The position numbers and the translations under genes are program-made. From NCBI GenBank assembly GCA_905176665.1, contig CAJINA010000104.1:1-36698 (forward strand): DNA of 36,698 nt, given 5' to 3'. Shown here one piece after another: positions 8,757 through 15,878 of this stretch; the first letter of the stretch is position 1; each line of letters opens with the position of its first letter. The notes under the pieces are model-generated. The model searched no databases. It saw nothing but the letters and a program-made list of their open reading frames with translations, and had not been told where the DNA came from. Origin of the DNA: Olavius algarvensis Delta 4 endosymbiont. GTDB taxonomy: Bacteria > Desulfobacterota > Desulfobacteria > Desulfobacterales > CAJINA01.

Positions 8757-9536
8757 TTATTCTTCTCCGATGTAAGCCTCGATAACTTTTGGATTGGCAG
8801 CCACTTCTTCAGGGGTGCCCGACCCGATGACCTGCCCGAAATCAAGCACGTATATGCGATCGGATATGTCCATGACAACGCCCAGGTCATGTTCCACCAG
8901 CACTATTGTGGTATTGCGTTCCTGCTTGATATCCATGATAAACCGGACGATATCTTCTTTTTCCTCGATATTCATGCCGGCCATGGGTTCATCGAGCAGC
9001 AGGAGTTCCGGTCCCAGGGTCAGGGCCCGGGCCACTTCAACCCGTTTCTGGACCCCGTAGCTGAGGTTGCCGACCACACTCTTGCGGTAGGCTTCCAGTT
9101 CCATGAAATCGATTACTTCTTCCACGTAACGGCGGTTCTCAGCCTCTATCCGGGATGCTTTGCCCCAAAAGAGACAGGCCTGGAAAAAATTATATTTAAG
9201 GCTGGTATGCCGGGCCAGCATGAGGTTATCCAGCACCGAGAGCCCGCCGAACAGCTCAAGGTTCTGGAAGGCCCGCGCAATTCCCAGCTTGGTCACCTGG
9301 TGCGGTGATGAAAAGGTCAGCCGTTTTTCGCCATAGGTTATTTCACCCATGTTCGGGTGGTAAAAACCGGAGATGCAATTTAACATGCTGGTCTTTCCGG
9401 CACCGTTCGGCCCGATAATCGAGGTGATCAAACCAGGTTCGATGTTCATGTCCACATTGGAAAGGGCATCCAGCCCCCCAAAGGTCAAGGTTACATTCGA
9501 AATATTTAGCGGTGTCGAAACGTTTAGTGGTGTCAT
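8757..9536 (-). CDS. livG: Branched-chain amino acid-type ABC transporter ATPase LivG
   Basis: A 259-residue ABC ATPase, first gene of the operon. Walker A is IGPNGAGKTSMLNCISGFYHP, the signature is LSYGVQKRVEVARAL (a variant of LSGGQ, with Tyr replacing the first Gly), Walker B is LLLLDEPMAGMN, and the H-loop is TTIVLVEHDLGVV. The C-terminal VIGSGTPEEVAANPKVIEAYIGEE is typical of LivG. The ATG at 9536 has only a weak AGG upstream. The nearby upstream region contains a palindrome that may control the whole operon. Confidence 0.93.
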   Translation of the reverse strand: MTPLNVSTPLNISNVTLTFGGLDALSNVDMNIEPGLITSIIGPNGAGKTSMLNCISGFYHPNMGEITYGEKRLTFSSPHQVTKLGIARAFQNLELFGGLSVLDNLMLARHTSLKYNFFQACLFWGKASRIEAENRRYVEEVIDFMELEAYRKSVVGNLSYGVQKRVEVARALTLGPELLLLDEPMAGMNIEEKEDIVRFIMDIKQERNTTIVLVEHDLGVVMDISDRIYVLDFGQVIGSGTPEEVAANPKVIEAYIGEE

Positions 9537-9642
9537 AGATACCTATAACCGATTTTGATTGGGTTGAATTTGCCAGTTGCCTGCCGGCGGTGGGATGGCT
9601 CCGGTAAAACGGGTTGAAACATACAATCACGCCTCAAACTAA

Positions 9643-9661
9643 AAATGAACATAATTCATTT
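9643..9661 (-). promoter_or_regulatory. Candidate operator upstream of the liv/acyl-CoA ligase operon
   Basis: AAATGAA and TTCATTT form a perfect 7-bp inverted repeat with a 5-base spacer, about 107 bp before the livG start, in an AT-rich region that suits a promoter. The TGAA-n5-TTCA core resembles operators of TetR-family acyl-CoA-responsive regulators such as Bacillus FadR. That link is by resemblance only, and no regulator gene lies beside it. Confidence 0.45.
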
Positions 9662-10121
9662 ACCGATTATCGTTAATTTGATTAATCGCAACTATAAATT
9701 ATCAAGTCAAGGCAAAAAACTTTAGCCGGCACAGCCCTCTTTCACAAACCACTAGTCGTGGGATTGTATTTACAAAATAGCTAAACTGGACACCCGGGGG
9801 ATCCGTTGCGCCAGCACCCGACAATTAGACACTGCGCGCGCAGTGCCACCATCATGTACCCCTGTTGCCATACAGGCGATGTCACCTCAACGGATTATCA
9901 ACCTTATTTCTTAACTTTCAGGATGTTACAAACAATCATGCTTTGGTCTTTTTGTAAACAGAAAAAGGCGCTTTAAAAGGATTCGGATAAACAGGAAGTT
10001 GAAACCAATCGTGGTTCATAGTTACGATATCCAAGTTCAGCATTCTAATGGTCTGCCTTAACAGAACCGGGGCACGCCAATCAAAGTGTTTTTGTAGTGG
10101 TTAAATAGTGGGCAAATACCA
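9662..10121. other. Long noncoding gap between the liv operon and the PAS regulator gene
   Basis: About 460 bases with no credible coding region on either strand. The livG-proximal 60 bases are AT-rich and probably contain the operon promoter. A perfect 16-base palindrome, CACTGCGCGCGCAGTG, lies at 9830-9845. No terminator with a clear U tract is visible after the PAS gene. Confidence 0.5.
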
Positions 10122-11705
10122 TTACTCATCAAATGAGAGCAGGTGGGAAGCCAGGTTGGTTTTGGTGTTTTTGATACCCAGCTTGGTCCTGATATTATAA
10201 CGGTGAAACAGCACTGTATTTTTAGATAGAAACAGCATGTCCGCAATCTCCGAACTGGTCCGGCCGGCCTTGATCAGATTGGCGACCCGGATCTCCATGG
10301 GCGTGAGTTTGAAATATTTGGATGAAAGTTTGCTGATAAAGGGCGATACGATGTTGTTGAGGTTGGCTTCCAGAATACCTACGAAGGTGGACTGATCAGT
10401 CGAGAGCCGGCTCTTTTTAAGTCTTTCCAAATAGGGGTTCACCAGTTCCTTCACGTTGGACAGCACGTTTTCGCCCAGCTCCTGTTTACCCTGATCCCGC
10501 TGTTTGAGCAGGACCTTCAAAGCCGTGTTGACCTCCTCCAGGTGGCGGGACTGGGCCTCGAGTTCTTCCTGGCTGCGGAGCAGGGATTTTTCAGCCTGGC
10601 CGCGGACCTCGACCTCATTCTCAAGTCTGCGGTGGCTGGTTTCCAGGGCTGCCGTGCGGGCCTCTACCAGCTCCTCGAGCTGCTCACGGTAGCGGCGCAG
10701 CTCCCGCTCAACATTTTTCTGGGCGCTGACATCCCGCATGGTCACGATGTTGCCGGCCGGATTTTCATCCAGGTCGGAAAAAAGGGTGGAGCCGATCTGG
10801 ACATCCAGGATGCGTCCACTCTTTGTTTTCCGGCGGGTTTCAAAAAGCTGGATCTTCTGGCCGGCCAGCATGCTGTCAATGGCCTTGCGGGTTTCCGGCC
10901 AGTTTTCCTCGGGCACGAAATCGATGTTGCTGCTGGTCAGCTCTTCCTGGGTCCAGCCCAGCACCTGTTCAAAGGCGGGATTCACGTATTTGGCGTTGCC
11001 CTGCATGTCATACACAACCACCGGATCCGGCATGCCTTCCAGCTGCAGCTTGTAGCGTTTTTCACTTTCCCGCAAAACCGCCTCGGTTCGTTTGCGTTCG
11101 GCCAGCTCATGCCGCAAATTTTCATAGAGGCCCACGTTGTCCAGGGCGATCAGGGCCAACTGGGCAAACCGACCCAGGGCGTCCACCACGTCCTCGCTAA
11201 ACTCCTTCTCGCCCTTAACCCGGGCCAGGCCCAGCACGCCGACAACCTTGTGGTCGGATTTCAAGGGGATGCCTATCATGTTGCGGAGGGCATCCAGGGA
11301 CTTGTCCGGCAAGCGTCCTTCCCAGGAGCGATAGTTGTCCACCACCAGAGGCTGCCCGGTTTCCCAGACCTTGCCGCCGAAGCCTTCCCCCGGACGCACC
11401 CGCAGCCCGAGCCAGCTGGCGAAAAACCCCATGCCCACCCGCATCTGCAGCCGCGACTCTTCCGGCTCAAGCAGATAGAAAAAGCCATGCTCGGTGCCGG
11501 TCAGCAGGGCCGCATGATCCAGGATGGCTTCCAGCAGCTCCTTGCGATCAAGACGATTGATCAGGCCCAGAGAGGTTTCATGCAGGGCGGAAAGATACGC
11601 ATTCTGCCGGCGCAGGGTTTTCTCGGCACGTTCCCGCCGCTCGGTTTCCCTTCCCAGGACCTTGACCTTCTGGAGCAGTTCTTCGTATGTGGGTTTTCTT
11701 GACAT
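10122..11705 (-). CDS. GAF-PAS sensor with C-terminal LuxR-type DNA-binding domain
   Basis: A 527-residue cytoplasmic one-component regulator. Order: an N-terminal coiled coil (to about 40), a GAF domain (about 45-195, ending FAQLALIALDNVGLYENLRHEL), a PAS domain with PAC tail (about 215-335: YKLQLEGMPDPVVVYDMQGN, WTQEEL, MRDVSAQK), a long coiled coil (about 335-430), and a LuxR/GerE helix-turn-helix (about 465-525: KLTPMEIRVANLIKAGRTSSEIA). There is no kinase or receiver domain, so ligand sensing probably controls DNA binding directly. The target is unknown. A GTG lies just before the ATG at 11705; neither has a clear ribosome site. It is transcribed toward the liv operon but is separated from it by 585 bp. 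Confidence 0.88.
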   Translation of the reverse strand: MSRKPTYEELLQKVKVLGRETERRERAEKTLRRQNAYLSALHETSLGLINRLDRKELLEAILDHAALLTGTEHGFFYLLEPEESRLQMRVGMGFFASWLGLRVRPGEGFGGKVWETGQPLVVDNYRSWEGRLPDKSLDALRNMIGIPLKSDHKVVGVLGLARVKGEKEFSEDVVDALGRFAQLALIALDNVGLYENLRHELAERKRTEAVLRESEKRYKLQLEGMPDPVVVYDMQGNAKYVNPAFEQVLGWTQEELTSSNIDFVPEENWPETRKAIDSMLAGQKIQLFETRRKTKSGRILDVQIGSTLFSDLDENPAGNIVTMRDVSAQKNVERELRRYREQLEELVEARTAALETSHRRLENEVEVRGQAEKSLLRSQEELEAQSRHLEEVNTALKVLLKQRDQGKQELGENVLSNVKELVNPYLERLKKSRLSTDQSTFVGILEANLNNIVSPFISKLSSKYFKLTPMEIRVANLIKAGRTSSEIADMLFLSKNTVLFHRYNIRTKLGIKNTKTNLASHLLSFDE

Positions 11706-11776
11706 CACTACAAAAAAAGCTAAATAAACTTCTCAACAATGTTAAAACAAGCGTCTAAATTGGTTTAGGAATATAT

Positions 11777-11923
11777 TAGAACCCTTTTTAAAAGATGGAT
11801 TTTGGTTCAAAGTCAAGGCGGCCGCGAATATCAATCCGGAGGAATACATCGGGTATTTCGAGGAATTGATATTCGCGCCCAACGCAGAGTTTGGGCCAAA
11901 AGACGCTTTTAAGAAGGGTTCTA
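11777..11923 (+). repeat. Intergenic palindromic repeat, copy 2
   Basis: Outer arms TAGAACCCTT...AAAAG (from 11777) and CTTTTAAGAAGGGTTCTA (to 11923) are complementary, and the right arm includes the TAG stop of the LOG gene. Inside are the family blocks GGATTTTGGTTC..TCAAGGCGGCCGC and GCGCCCAACGCAGAG..GGGCCAAAAG. A copy-specific inner arm (GCGAATATCAATCC / GGAATTGATATTCGC) encloses the shared core AGGAATAC-n5-GTATTTCGAGG. The whole element can fold into one long hairpin. Confidence 0.85.
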
Positions 11924-12571
11924 GATGATCACCTTGTTGGTCACCGCTTTCACAATATCTGCCGGTTCATCGAGTATCTGTAGGATATCGATATCATCGG
12001 GCGAAATCGTTTTTTCGGCCAGCATGCGGTCCTTGACCCAATCCAACAGCCCCTGCCAGTAATCCGATCCAACCAGAATAACGGGGAAAGACTTGATCCG
12101 CTCGGTCTGGATCAGGGTTACGGCTTCGAACAGTTCATCGAGGGTCCCGAAACCGCCCGGCATAATAATGTAGGCCAACGAATATTTTACCAGCATTACC
12201 TTGCGTACGAAGAAATACCGGAAATCCACCTGTATATCGGCATACGGGTTGGGGGCCTGTTCAAACGGCAGTTCGATGTTTAATCCCACGGACGTCCCCC
12301 CGGCCTCTTTGGCCCCCCGGTTGGCGGCCTCCATGATGCCGGGTCCCCCGCCGGTAATGACGGCAAACTTTTCCTTGACGAACAACGACGCGATCTCAAC
12401 GGCTTTTTTATAGATCGGGTCTTCGGGCTTCATCCGGGCCGACCCAAAGATGGTCACGGCCGGCCCGATGTGATGCAGCGCCTCGACACCATCCACGAAC
12501 TCACCCATGATCTTGAACAAACGCCACGACTCTTCCAGCTTGAAATCATCTATCACCCACTGTTTTTCCAT
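11921..12571 (-). CDS. LOG-family (TIGR00730) nucleotide 5'-monophosphate phosphoribohydrolase-like protein
   Basis: A 216-residue Rossmann-fold protein of the LOG/lysine-decarboxylase-like family. Characterised members release the base from nucleoside monophosphates (cytokinin-riboside monophosphate in plants, other nucleotides in bacteria). The two diagnostic motifs are present: GGGPGIMEAANRGA (about 74-87) and MPGGFGTLDE (about 137-146), the latter with the catalytic Glu. FGSAR near residue 42 is also typical. The length is normal for the family. The start ATG has AAGGTAGGGG upstream. The stop codon lies inside the outer arm of a palindromic repeat. The old annotation lysine decarboxylase is misleading. 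Confidence 0.9.
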   Translation of the reverse strand: MEKQWVIDDFKLEESWRLFKIMGEFVDGVEALHHIGPAVTIFGSARMKPEDPIYKKAVEIASLFVKEKFAVITGGGPGIMEAANRGAKEAGGTSVGLNIELPFEQAPNPYADIQVDFRYFFVRKVMLVKYSLAYIIMPGGFGTLDELFEAVTLIQTERIKSFPVILVGSDYWQGLLDWVKDRMLAEKTISPDDIDILQILDEPADIVKAVTNKVII

Positions 12572-12613
12572 AGCCCCTACCTTAGGTTTTCACAATTAGC
12601 ATATGTCTAATAT

Positions 12614-12761
12614 CTGAAACGATCTCAAGAATGGATTTTGGTTCGAGATCAAGGCGGCCGCTATTTGTTAACCCTCGGAATACTATTCAGTATTTCGAGG
12701 GTTAACAAATAGCGCCCAACGCCGAGATCGGGCCAAAAGGCGTTATTGAGATCGTTTTCAG
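12614..12761 (+). repeat. Intergenic palindromic repeat, copy 3
   Basis: Outer arms CTGAAACGATCTCAA (from 12614) and TTGAGATCGTTTTCAG (to 12761) match apart from a one-base indel. The conserved blocks GGATTTTGGTTCGAGATCAAGG and GCGCCCAACGCCGAGATCGGGCCAAAAG flank a perfect 18-bp copy-specific inner arm (GCTATTTGTTAACCCTCG and its complement) around the shared core GGAATAC-n6-GTATTTC. It lies just downstream of the candidate selenoprotein gene and could also end that transcript. Confidence 0.87.
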
Positions 12762-12783
12762 TTCGGCACACGGCCGGGGGTGC

Positions 12784-13011
12784 TCACACCCGTCAGGTGC
12801 CCCCCTTATATCCTACGGTAACGTTTTCATTTTCGACAATCACCGGCACTTTCCGCTCTCCGCGCGAATACTCCAGCATGGCTTCCATATTGTCGTTACC
12901 TTCGAAAACATTGACATATTCCACCACGACCCCCTTGGCTTGATAGGCTTCCCGAGCCTGGTTGGTATGGGGTCAGGTGTTCTTGCCAAAAATGATCACT
13001 TTGGATGCCAT
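12784..13011 (-). CDS. Candidate selenoprotein, glutaredoxin/thioredoxin-fold, with in-frame UGA (Sec) at codon 13
   Basis: Reading from ATG at 13011, the product is 75 residues if TGA is read as selenocysteine (U). The start MASKVIIFGKNT-U-PHT matches beta1 and the CxxC active-site position of glutaredoxins, with U replacing the first Cys and Thr the second. Then come a helix, a second strand VVVEYVNV, and RKVPVIVENENVTVGYKGGT, which contains the cis-Pro strand (KVPVI) of the fold. A second TGA at 12793-12795 gives the tail GGT-U-RV before a final TGA at 12784, or is itself the stop. The ATG has GGGAGG seven bases upstream, and a TTGACA promoter lies further up. A hairpin with SECIS geometry follows the first TGA. 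I believe this matches small selenoproteins called UXX-star in databases, but that is from memory. The alternative, a nonsense-mutated glutaredoxin, is less likely because the rest of the frame is intact and coding-like. Confidence 0.82.
12945..12959 (-). promoter_or_regulatory. Candidate bacterial SECIS hairpin
   Basis: On the minus strand, 13 bases after the TGA at 12973-12975, AGGCT-CGGGA-AGCCT forms a 5-bp stem with a 5-base loop. The apical loop starts 18 bases after the TGA and has G at its second position. Known bacterial SECIS elements place the apical loop about 16-37 bases from the UGA with a G near its start, so the geometry fits SelB recruitment. CCCC directly after the TGA can also pair with a downstream GGGG to extend the base. 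Confidence 0.65.
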
Positions 13012-13085
13012 ATCAGCCTCCCGGGGCCAAATCGGCGCCCCTGTCCAGATGGTTTCCAGCCGCAAAGAAATTCACCGACGGCCAA

Positions 13086-13114
13086 AGGTTACCAGTAACA
13101 GGAAATAGTGTCAA
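13086..13114 (-). promoter_or_regulatory. Candidate sigma70-type promoter of the selenoprotein gene
   Basis: A perfect TTGACA at 13114-13109 is followed by 17 bases and TAACCT (13091-13086) as a weak -10. A 12-base imperfect palindrome, GTTACCAGTAAC (13088-13099), overlaps the -10 and could bind a regulator. The -35 box faces the oppositely directed one of the ptsH promoter 9 bases away. Confidence 0.4.
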
Positions 13115-13123
13115 TCAGGGGGT

Positions 13124-13152
13124 TTGACAAACCTACGGCATGTTGATAGGAA
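13124..13152 (+). promoter_or_regulatory. Candidate sigma70-type promoter of ptsH-ptsI
   Basis: TTGACA at 13124-13129, a 17-base spacer, then TAGGAA at 13147-13152 as a poor -10. The ribosome site AGGAG follows at 13183-13187. Its position argues against the in-frame TTG at 13124 being the ptsH start. Confidence 0.4.
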
Positions 13153-13195
13153 GTTGCGTTCTTGCAAGCGATATGTTCCAATAGGAGATCCCTGC

Positions 13196-13483
13196 GTGAC
13201 GGAAAAACCAAACAGATCGACCGGGAAGGCCACCCTGGTGAACGCCCTTGGCCTGCATGCCCGCAGTGCCGCCAAAATTGCGGCTGCGGCTAAAGCGGCA
13301 CGGGCGGGCGTTCGGCTGAAACGCGGAGAATCGGAGGCTGACGCTACCAGTGTCATCGACATCTTGACCCTGGCCTGCCCGGCGGGGGAAACCCTCGAAT
13401 TTATCATTGAAGACCCTGAGGATTATGATATTCTGAAAAACCTGTTGGACTTGGTAAACAACGGTTTTGGAGAAACGCAGTAA
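13196..13483 (+). CDS. ptsH: HPr-family phosphocarrier protein
   Basis: A 95-residue HPr-like protein that takes phosphate from Enzyme I on a histidine. The active-site segment is GLHARSAAK with His21 (the usual Pro after HAR is Ser). The second helix region has TSVIDILTLACPAGETLEF, comparable to the regulatory Ser46 region of HPr. The GTG at 13196 is chosen because AGGAG lies 8 bases upstream; the longer in-frame reading from 13124 runs into the likely promoter. Its TAA overlaps the ptsI ATG by one base (TAATG). No Enzyme II is seen in the window, so it may serve a distant permease or a regulatory kinase cascade. Confidence 0.9.
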   Translation: MTEKPNRSTGKATLVNALGLHARSAAKIAAAAKAARAGVRLKRGESEADATSVIDILTLACPAGETLEFIIEDPEDYDILKNLLDLVNNGFGETQ

Positions 13484-15258
13484 TGGCTGTAAAAAGTGAC
13501 ATCCAGGAAATTCGCATCAGCGGAATAAGCGCATCTCCGGGCATCTGCATCGGGAAGGCTTGCCTGGTGGATACCCACGGTGTTGAAGTCCTGAACACAT
13601 ATTATATTCTTGATTCCGATCTTAAAAAGGAAAAGAACCGCTTCAAAGCGGCCGTCAAAAAAGCCAAGAACGACCTGCGCGACATCATCAAGGACACGCC
13701 CAAGGAATTGCGCCAGCAGAGCAGCATCCTGGAATCTCACGTGGTACTCCTGGAAGACAAGCTGCTGTATGACAAAACCCTTGAGACGATGGAAGCTGAG
13801 CTCATCAACGCCGAGTGGGCTTTAAAACGGGTTGTCACCGACCTGAAGGCCGTCTTCAACGAAATGGAAGACGAATATTTCCGTGAACGCGCCAACGACA
13901 TTGTCCAGGTTTCAGAGCGTATCTGGAACAAACTGATCGGGGCGGCGCCGGTCGATATATCCGAAATCAGGAAACGGGTCATTCTGGTAGCCAACGACCT
14001 GTCTCCGGCGGATACCAGCCAGATCCAGTTGGAAAAAGTCATGGGATTCATCACCGACCGGGGCGGAAAGGCTTCCCATACCAGTATTATCGCCCGCAGT
14101 CTTGAAATTCCGGCCGTCCAGGGATTGAATCGCGCCACGTCCGTCATCAAAAATGACGACCTCATCGTCCTGGACGGGGTCGCCGGCCTGGTGATTATCA
14201 ATCCGACCGAAGAGACCCTCATCGAGTTTGAAGTTCGCAAGGAGCTTTACGAAGTCCAAAAAGCCCAGATCGGCCGCCAGAGCCACCTGGATGCCACGAC
14301 CACAGACGGCATCACTTTCAGCGTGATGGGTAATATCGAACTCCCCGAGGAAGTCGTATCGGTCCTGGGTTACGGCGGTGACGGCATCGGCCTGTACCGC
14401 ACCGAATTTCAATACCTGAGCCGGCCGGATTTTCCCACGGAGAACGAACTTTATGAGAAGTACAAGGACGTAATCGATGTCATGGGTGACCGGCCGGTGA
14501 CCATCCGCACCCTGGATGTCAACGGTGACAAGGCCATGGGCAATGGCAAAGCGGTCGCCGAGGAAAATCCAGCACTGGGCCTGCGGGCCATCCGGTATTG
14601 CCTTCAGAAACCGGATGTCTTCATGACCCAGTTAAGAGCCATTTTAAGAGCCGCTGCGCATGGCAAGGTTCGGCTTTTGATCCCCATGATAAGCGGGATG
14701 GAAGAAATTACGAAAACCAAGGCTATGTTGCAGGCCGCTGCCGCCGAGCTAAAAAAAGAGAAAAAGGTCTATAACAGCGATATTGAAATCGGCATCATGA
14801 TCGAAGTGCCCTCGGCCGTCATGCTGGCCGACAGCATGGCCCCGGAGGTTGACTTCTTCAGCATCGGCACCAATGATCTGATCCAGTACTCGCTGGCCAT
14901 CGACCGCGGCAACCGGGAAGTCGCCCACATGTTCAACCCGCTCCATCCGGCCATCATTAAAATGGTCAAACACGTGGCGGATGTCTCCCAAAAGACGGGT
15001 ACCAAACTCTACATGTGTGGCGAGATGGCGGCGGACCCGGCCAACATCCCCCTTCTCTTAGGCCTGGGGATAGACGAGTTGAGCATGAACTCGCAGGCGA
15101 TCCCCGCCGTGAAAAGCATGATCCGCCTTCTGGATACGAAGGCAACCCGCAAATTCACCAAGAAAGTGCTAGCCCTGAACACCAGCGATGAAATTCTTGA
15201 CCTCTGCCAGGAATCGTATGGCGATCTATTGGAAGAACATTTTTCGGTGGTAAGATAG
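13483..15258 (+). CDS. ptsI: PTS Enzyme I (phosphoenolpyruvate-protein phosphotransferase)
   Basis: A 591-residue Enzyme I that autophosphorylates from PEP and passes phosphate to HPr. The N-terminal HPr-binding helical domain is followed by the phospho-His segment GGKASHTSIIARSLEIPAV (His199) and a PEP/Mg-binding barrel with GIGLYRTEFQYL, RTLDVNGDKAM, NPALGLRAIR, the metal site IGIMIEVPSAV, FSIGTNDLIQYSLAIDR and the catalytic-Cys region KLYMCGEMAADP. Length and order match standard EI, and there is no GAF domain of the PtsP type. Overlap with ptsH shows a two-gene operon. A palindromic, repeat-like tract follows its stop. Confidence 0.95.
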   Translation: MAVKSDIQEIRISGISASPGICIGKACLVDTHGVEVLNTYYILDSDLKKEKNRFKAAVKKAKNDLRDIIKDTPKELRQQSSILESHVVLLEDKLLYDKTLETMEAELINAEWALKRVVTDLKAVFNEMEDEYFRERANDIVQVSERIWNKLIGAAPVDISEIRKRVILVANDLSPADTSQIQLEKVMGFITDRGGKASHTSIIARSLEIPAVQGLNRATSVIKNDDLIVLDGVAGLVIINPTEETLIEFEVRKELYEVQKAQIGRQSHLDATTTDGITFSVMGNIELPEEVVSVLGYGGDGIGLYRTEFQYLSRPDFPTENELYEKYKDVIDVMGDRPVTIRTLDVNGDKAMGNGKAVAEENPALGLRAIRYCLQKPDVFMTQLRAILRAAAHGKVRLLIPMISGMEEITKTKAMLQAAAAELKKEKKVYNSDIEIGIMIEVPSAVMLADSMAPEVDFFSIGTNDLIQYSLAIDRGNREVAHMFNPLHPAIIKMVKHVADVSQKTGTKLYMCGEMAADPANIPLLLGLGIDELSMNSQAIPAVKSMIRLLDTKATRKFTKKVLALNTSDEILDLCQESYGDLLEEHFSVVR

Positions 15259-15376
15259 AAAGGCAGGGTTCAAGGGGCCAAGGGTCCGAGGGTCAAGGAA
15301 AAGCCCACAAACAATAATATATTGGGAAAGAAGCTAGGCAAGGTGTGGAAACAATGTGTTATGTGCCAGCACCTGG

Positions 15377-15396
15377 ACTCCGGCTTTCGCCGGAGT
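15377..15396. repeat. Perfect 8-bp hairpin, dispersed-repeat type
   Basis: ACTCCGGC-TTTC-GCCGGAGT followed by GACG, 18 bases before the smpB start. This CCGGCTTTCGCCGG..TGACG form resembles short dispersed palindromes found in many proteobacterial genomes. It may also act as a terminator for ptsI or a 5' leader stem of smpB. Confidence 0.6.
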
Positions 15397-15413
15397 GACG
15401 GCTGATACAAGCT

Positions 15414-15878
15414 ATGACAGAAAAGAAACACGAAAAGCTGGTGGCCCAGAACAAGAAGGCCCGCTACAACTATTTCATCGAAGACACCTATGAGGCCGGG
15501 ATCGTCCTCAAAGGCACCGAGGTGAAATCCCTGCGACAGGGTCGGGCGAACTTGAAGGACAGCTACGCCAAGATCAAGAAAGGCGAAGTGTTCGTCTACC
15601 AGATGCACATCAGCCCGTACCCCTGGGCCCATTACGACAACCACGACCCGCTCCAGACGCGCAAACTCCTGCTGCATAAGTACGAAATAAAAAAGCTCTA
15701 CAGTAAGGTAAACGAGATGGGGTATTCCCTGATCCCTTTGAAACTCTATTTCAAAAATGGGAAAGTGAAAATCCTGCTGGGTTTGGCCAAAGGCAAGCGC
15801 CAGTATGATAAGCGCCAGACCATTAAAAAGCGGGATGAGAAGAGGGATCTGGATCGAGCCCGGCGGGAATACCGATAG
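15414..15878 (+). CDS. smpB: SsrA-binding protein SmpB
   Basis: A 154-residue tmRNA-binding protein that brings SsrA to stalled ribosomes in trans-translation. It shows the full OB-fold pattern: [63 protein letters not shown] and the basic C-terminal tail [19 protein letters not shown], which becomes helical in the mRNA channel. The length is normal. The ATG at 15414 has no strong Shine-Dalgarno but fits the family N-terminus. The ssrA gene is not in the window. Its TAG stop is built into the arm of a palindromic repeat. Confidence 0.96.
   Translation: MTEKKHEKLVAQNKKARYNYFIEDTYEAGIVLKGTEVKSLRQGRANLKDSYAKIKKGEVFVYQMHISPYPWAHYDNHDPLQTRKLLLHKYEIKKLYSKVNEMGYSLIPLKLYFKNGKVKILLGLAKGKRQYDKRQTIKKRDEKRDLDRARREYR

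Noticed and set aside
8097..9308. 403-codon plus-strand frame antisense to the acyl-CoA ligase and livG
   Set aside because: It spans two strong genes on the other strand; its length is explained by codon-position GC bias of those genes.
9830..9845. CACTGCGCGCGCAGTG palindrome as a replication or attachment site
   Set aside because: An isolated palindrome in a noncoding gap with no neighbouring integrase, tRNA or DnaA boxes.
10542..11702. 386-codon plus-strand frame antisense to the PAS regulator
   Set aside because: No domain pattern, and it mirrors the coding strand of a clear GAF-PAS-LuxR gene.
13124..13195. TTG start giving a 119-residue HPr
   Set aside because: The TTG is the first base triplet of a perfect TTGACA promoter box, and GTG at 13196 has a proper AGGAG.
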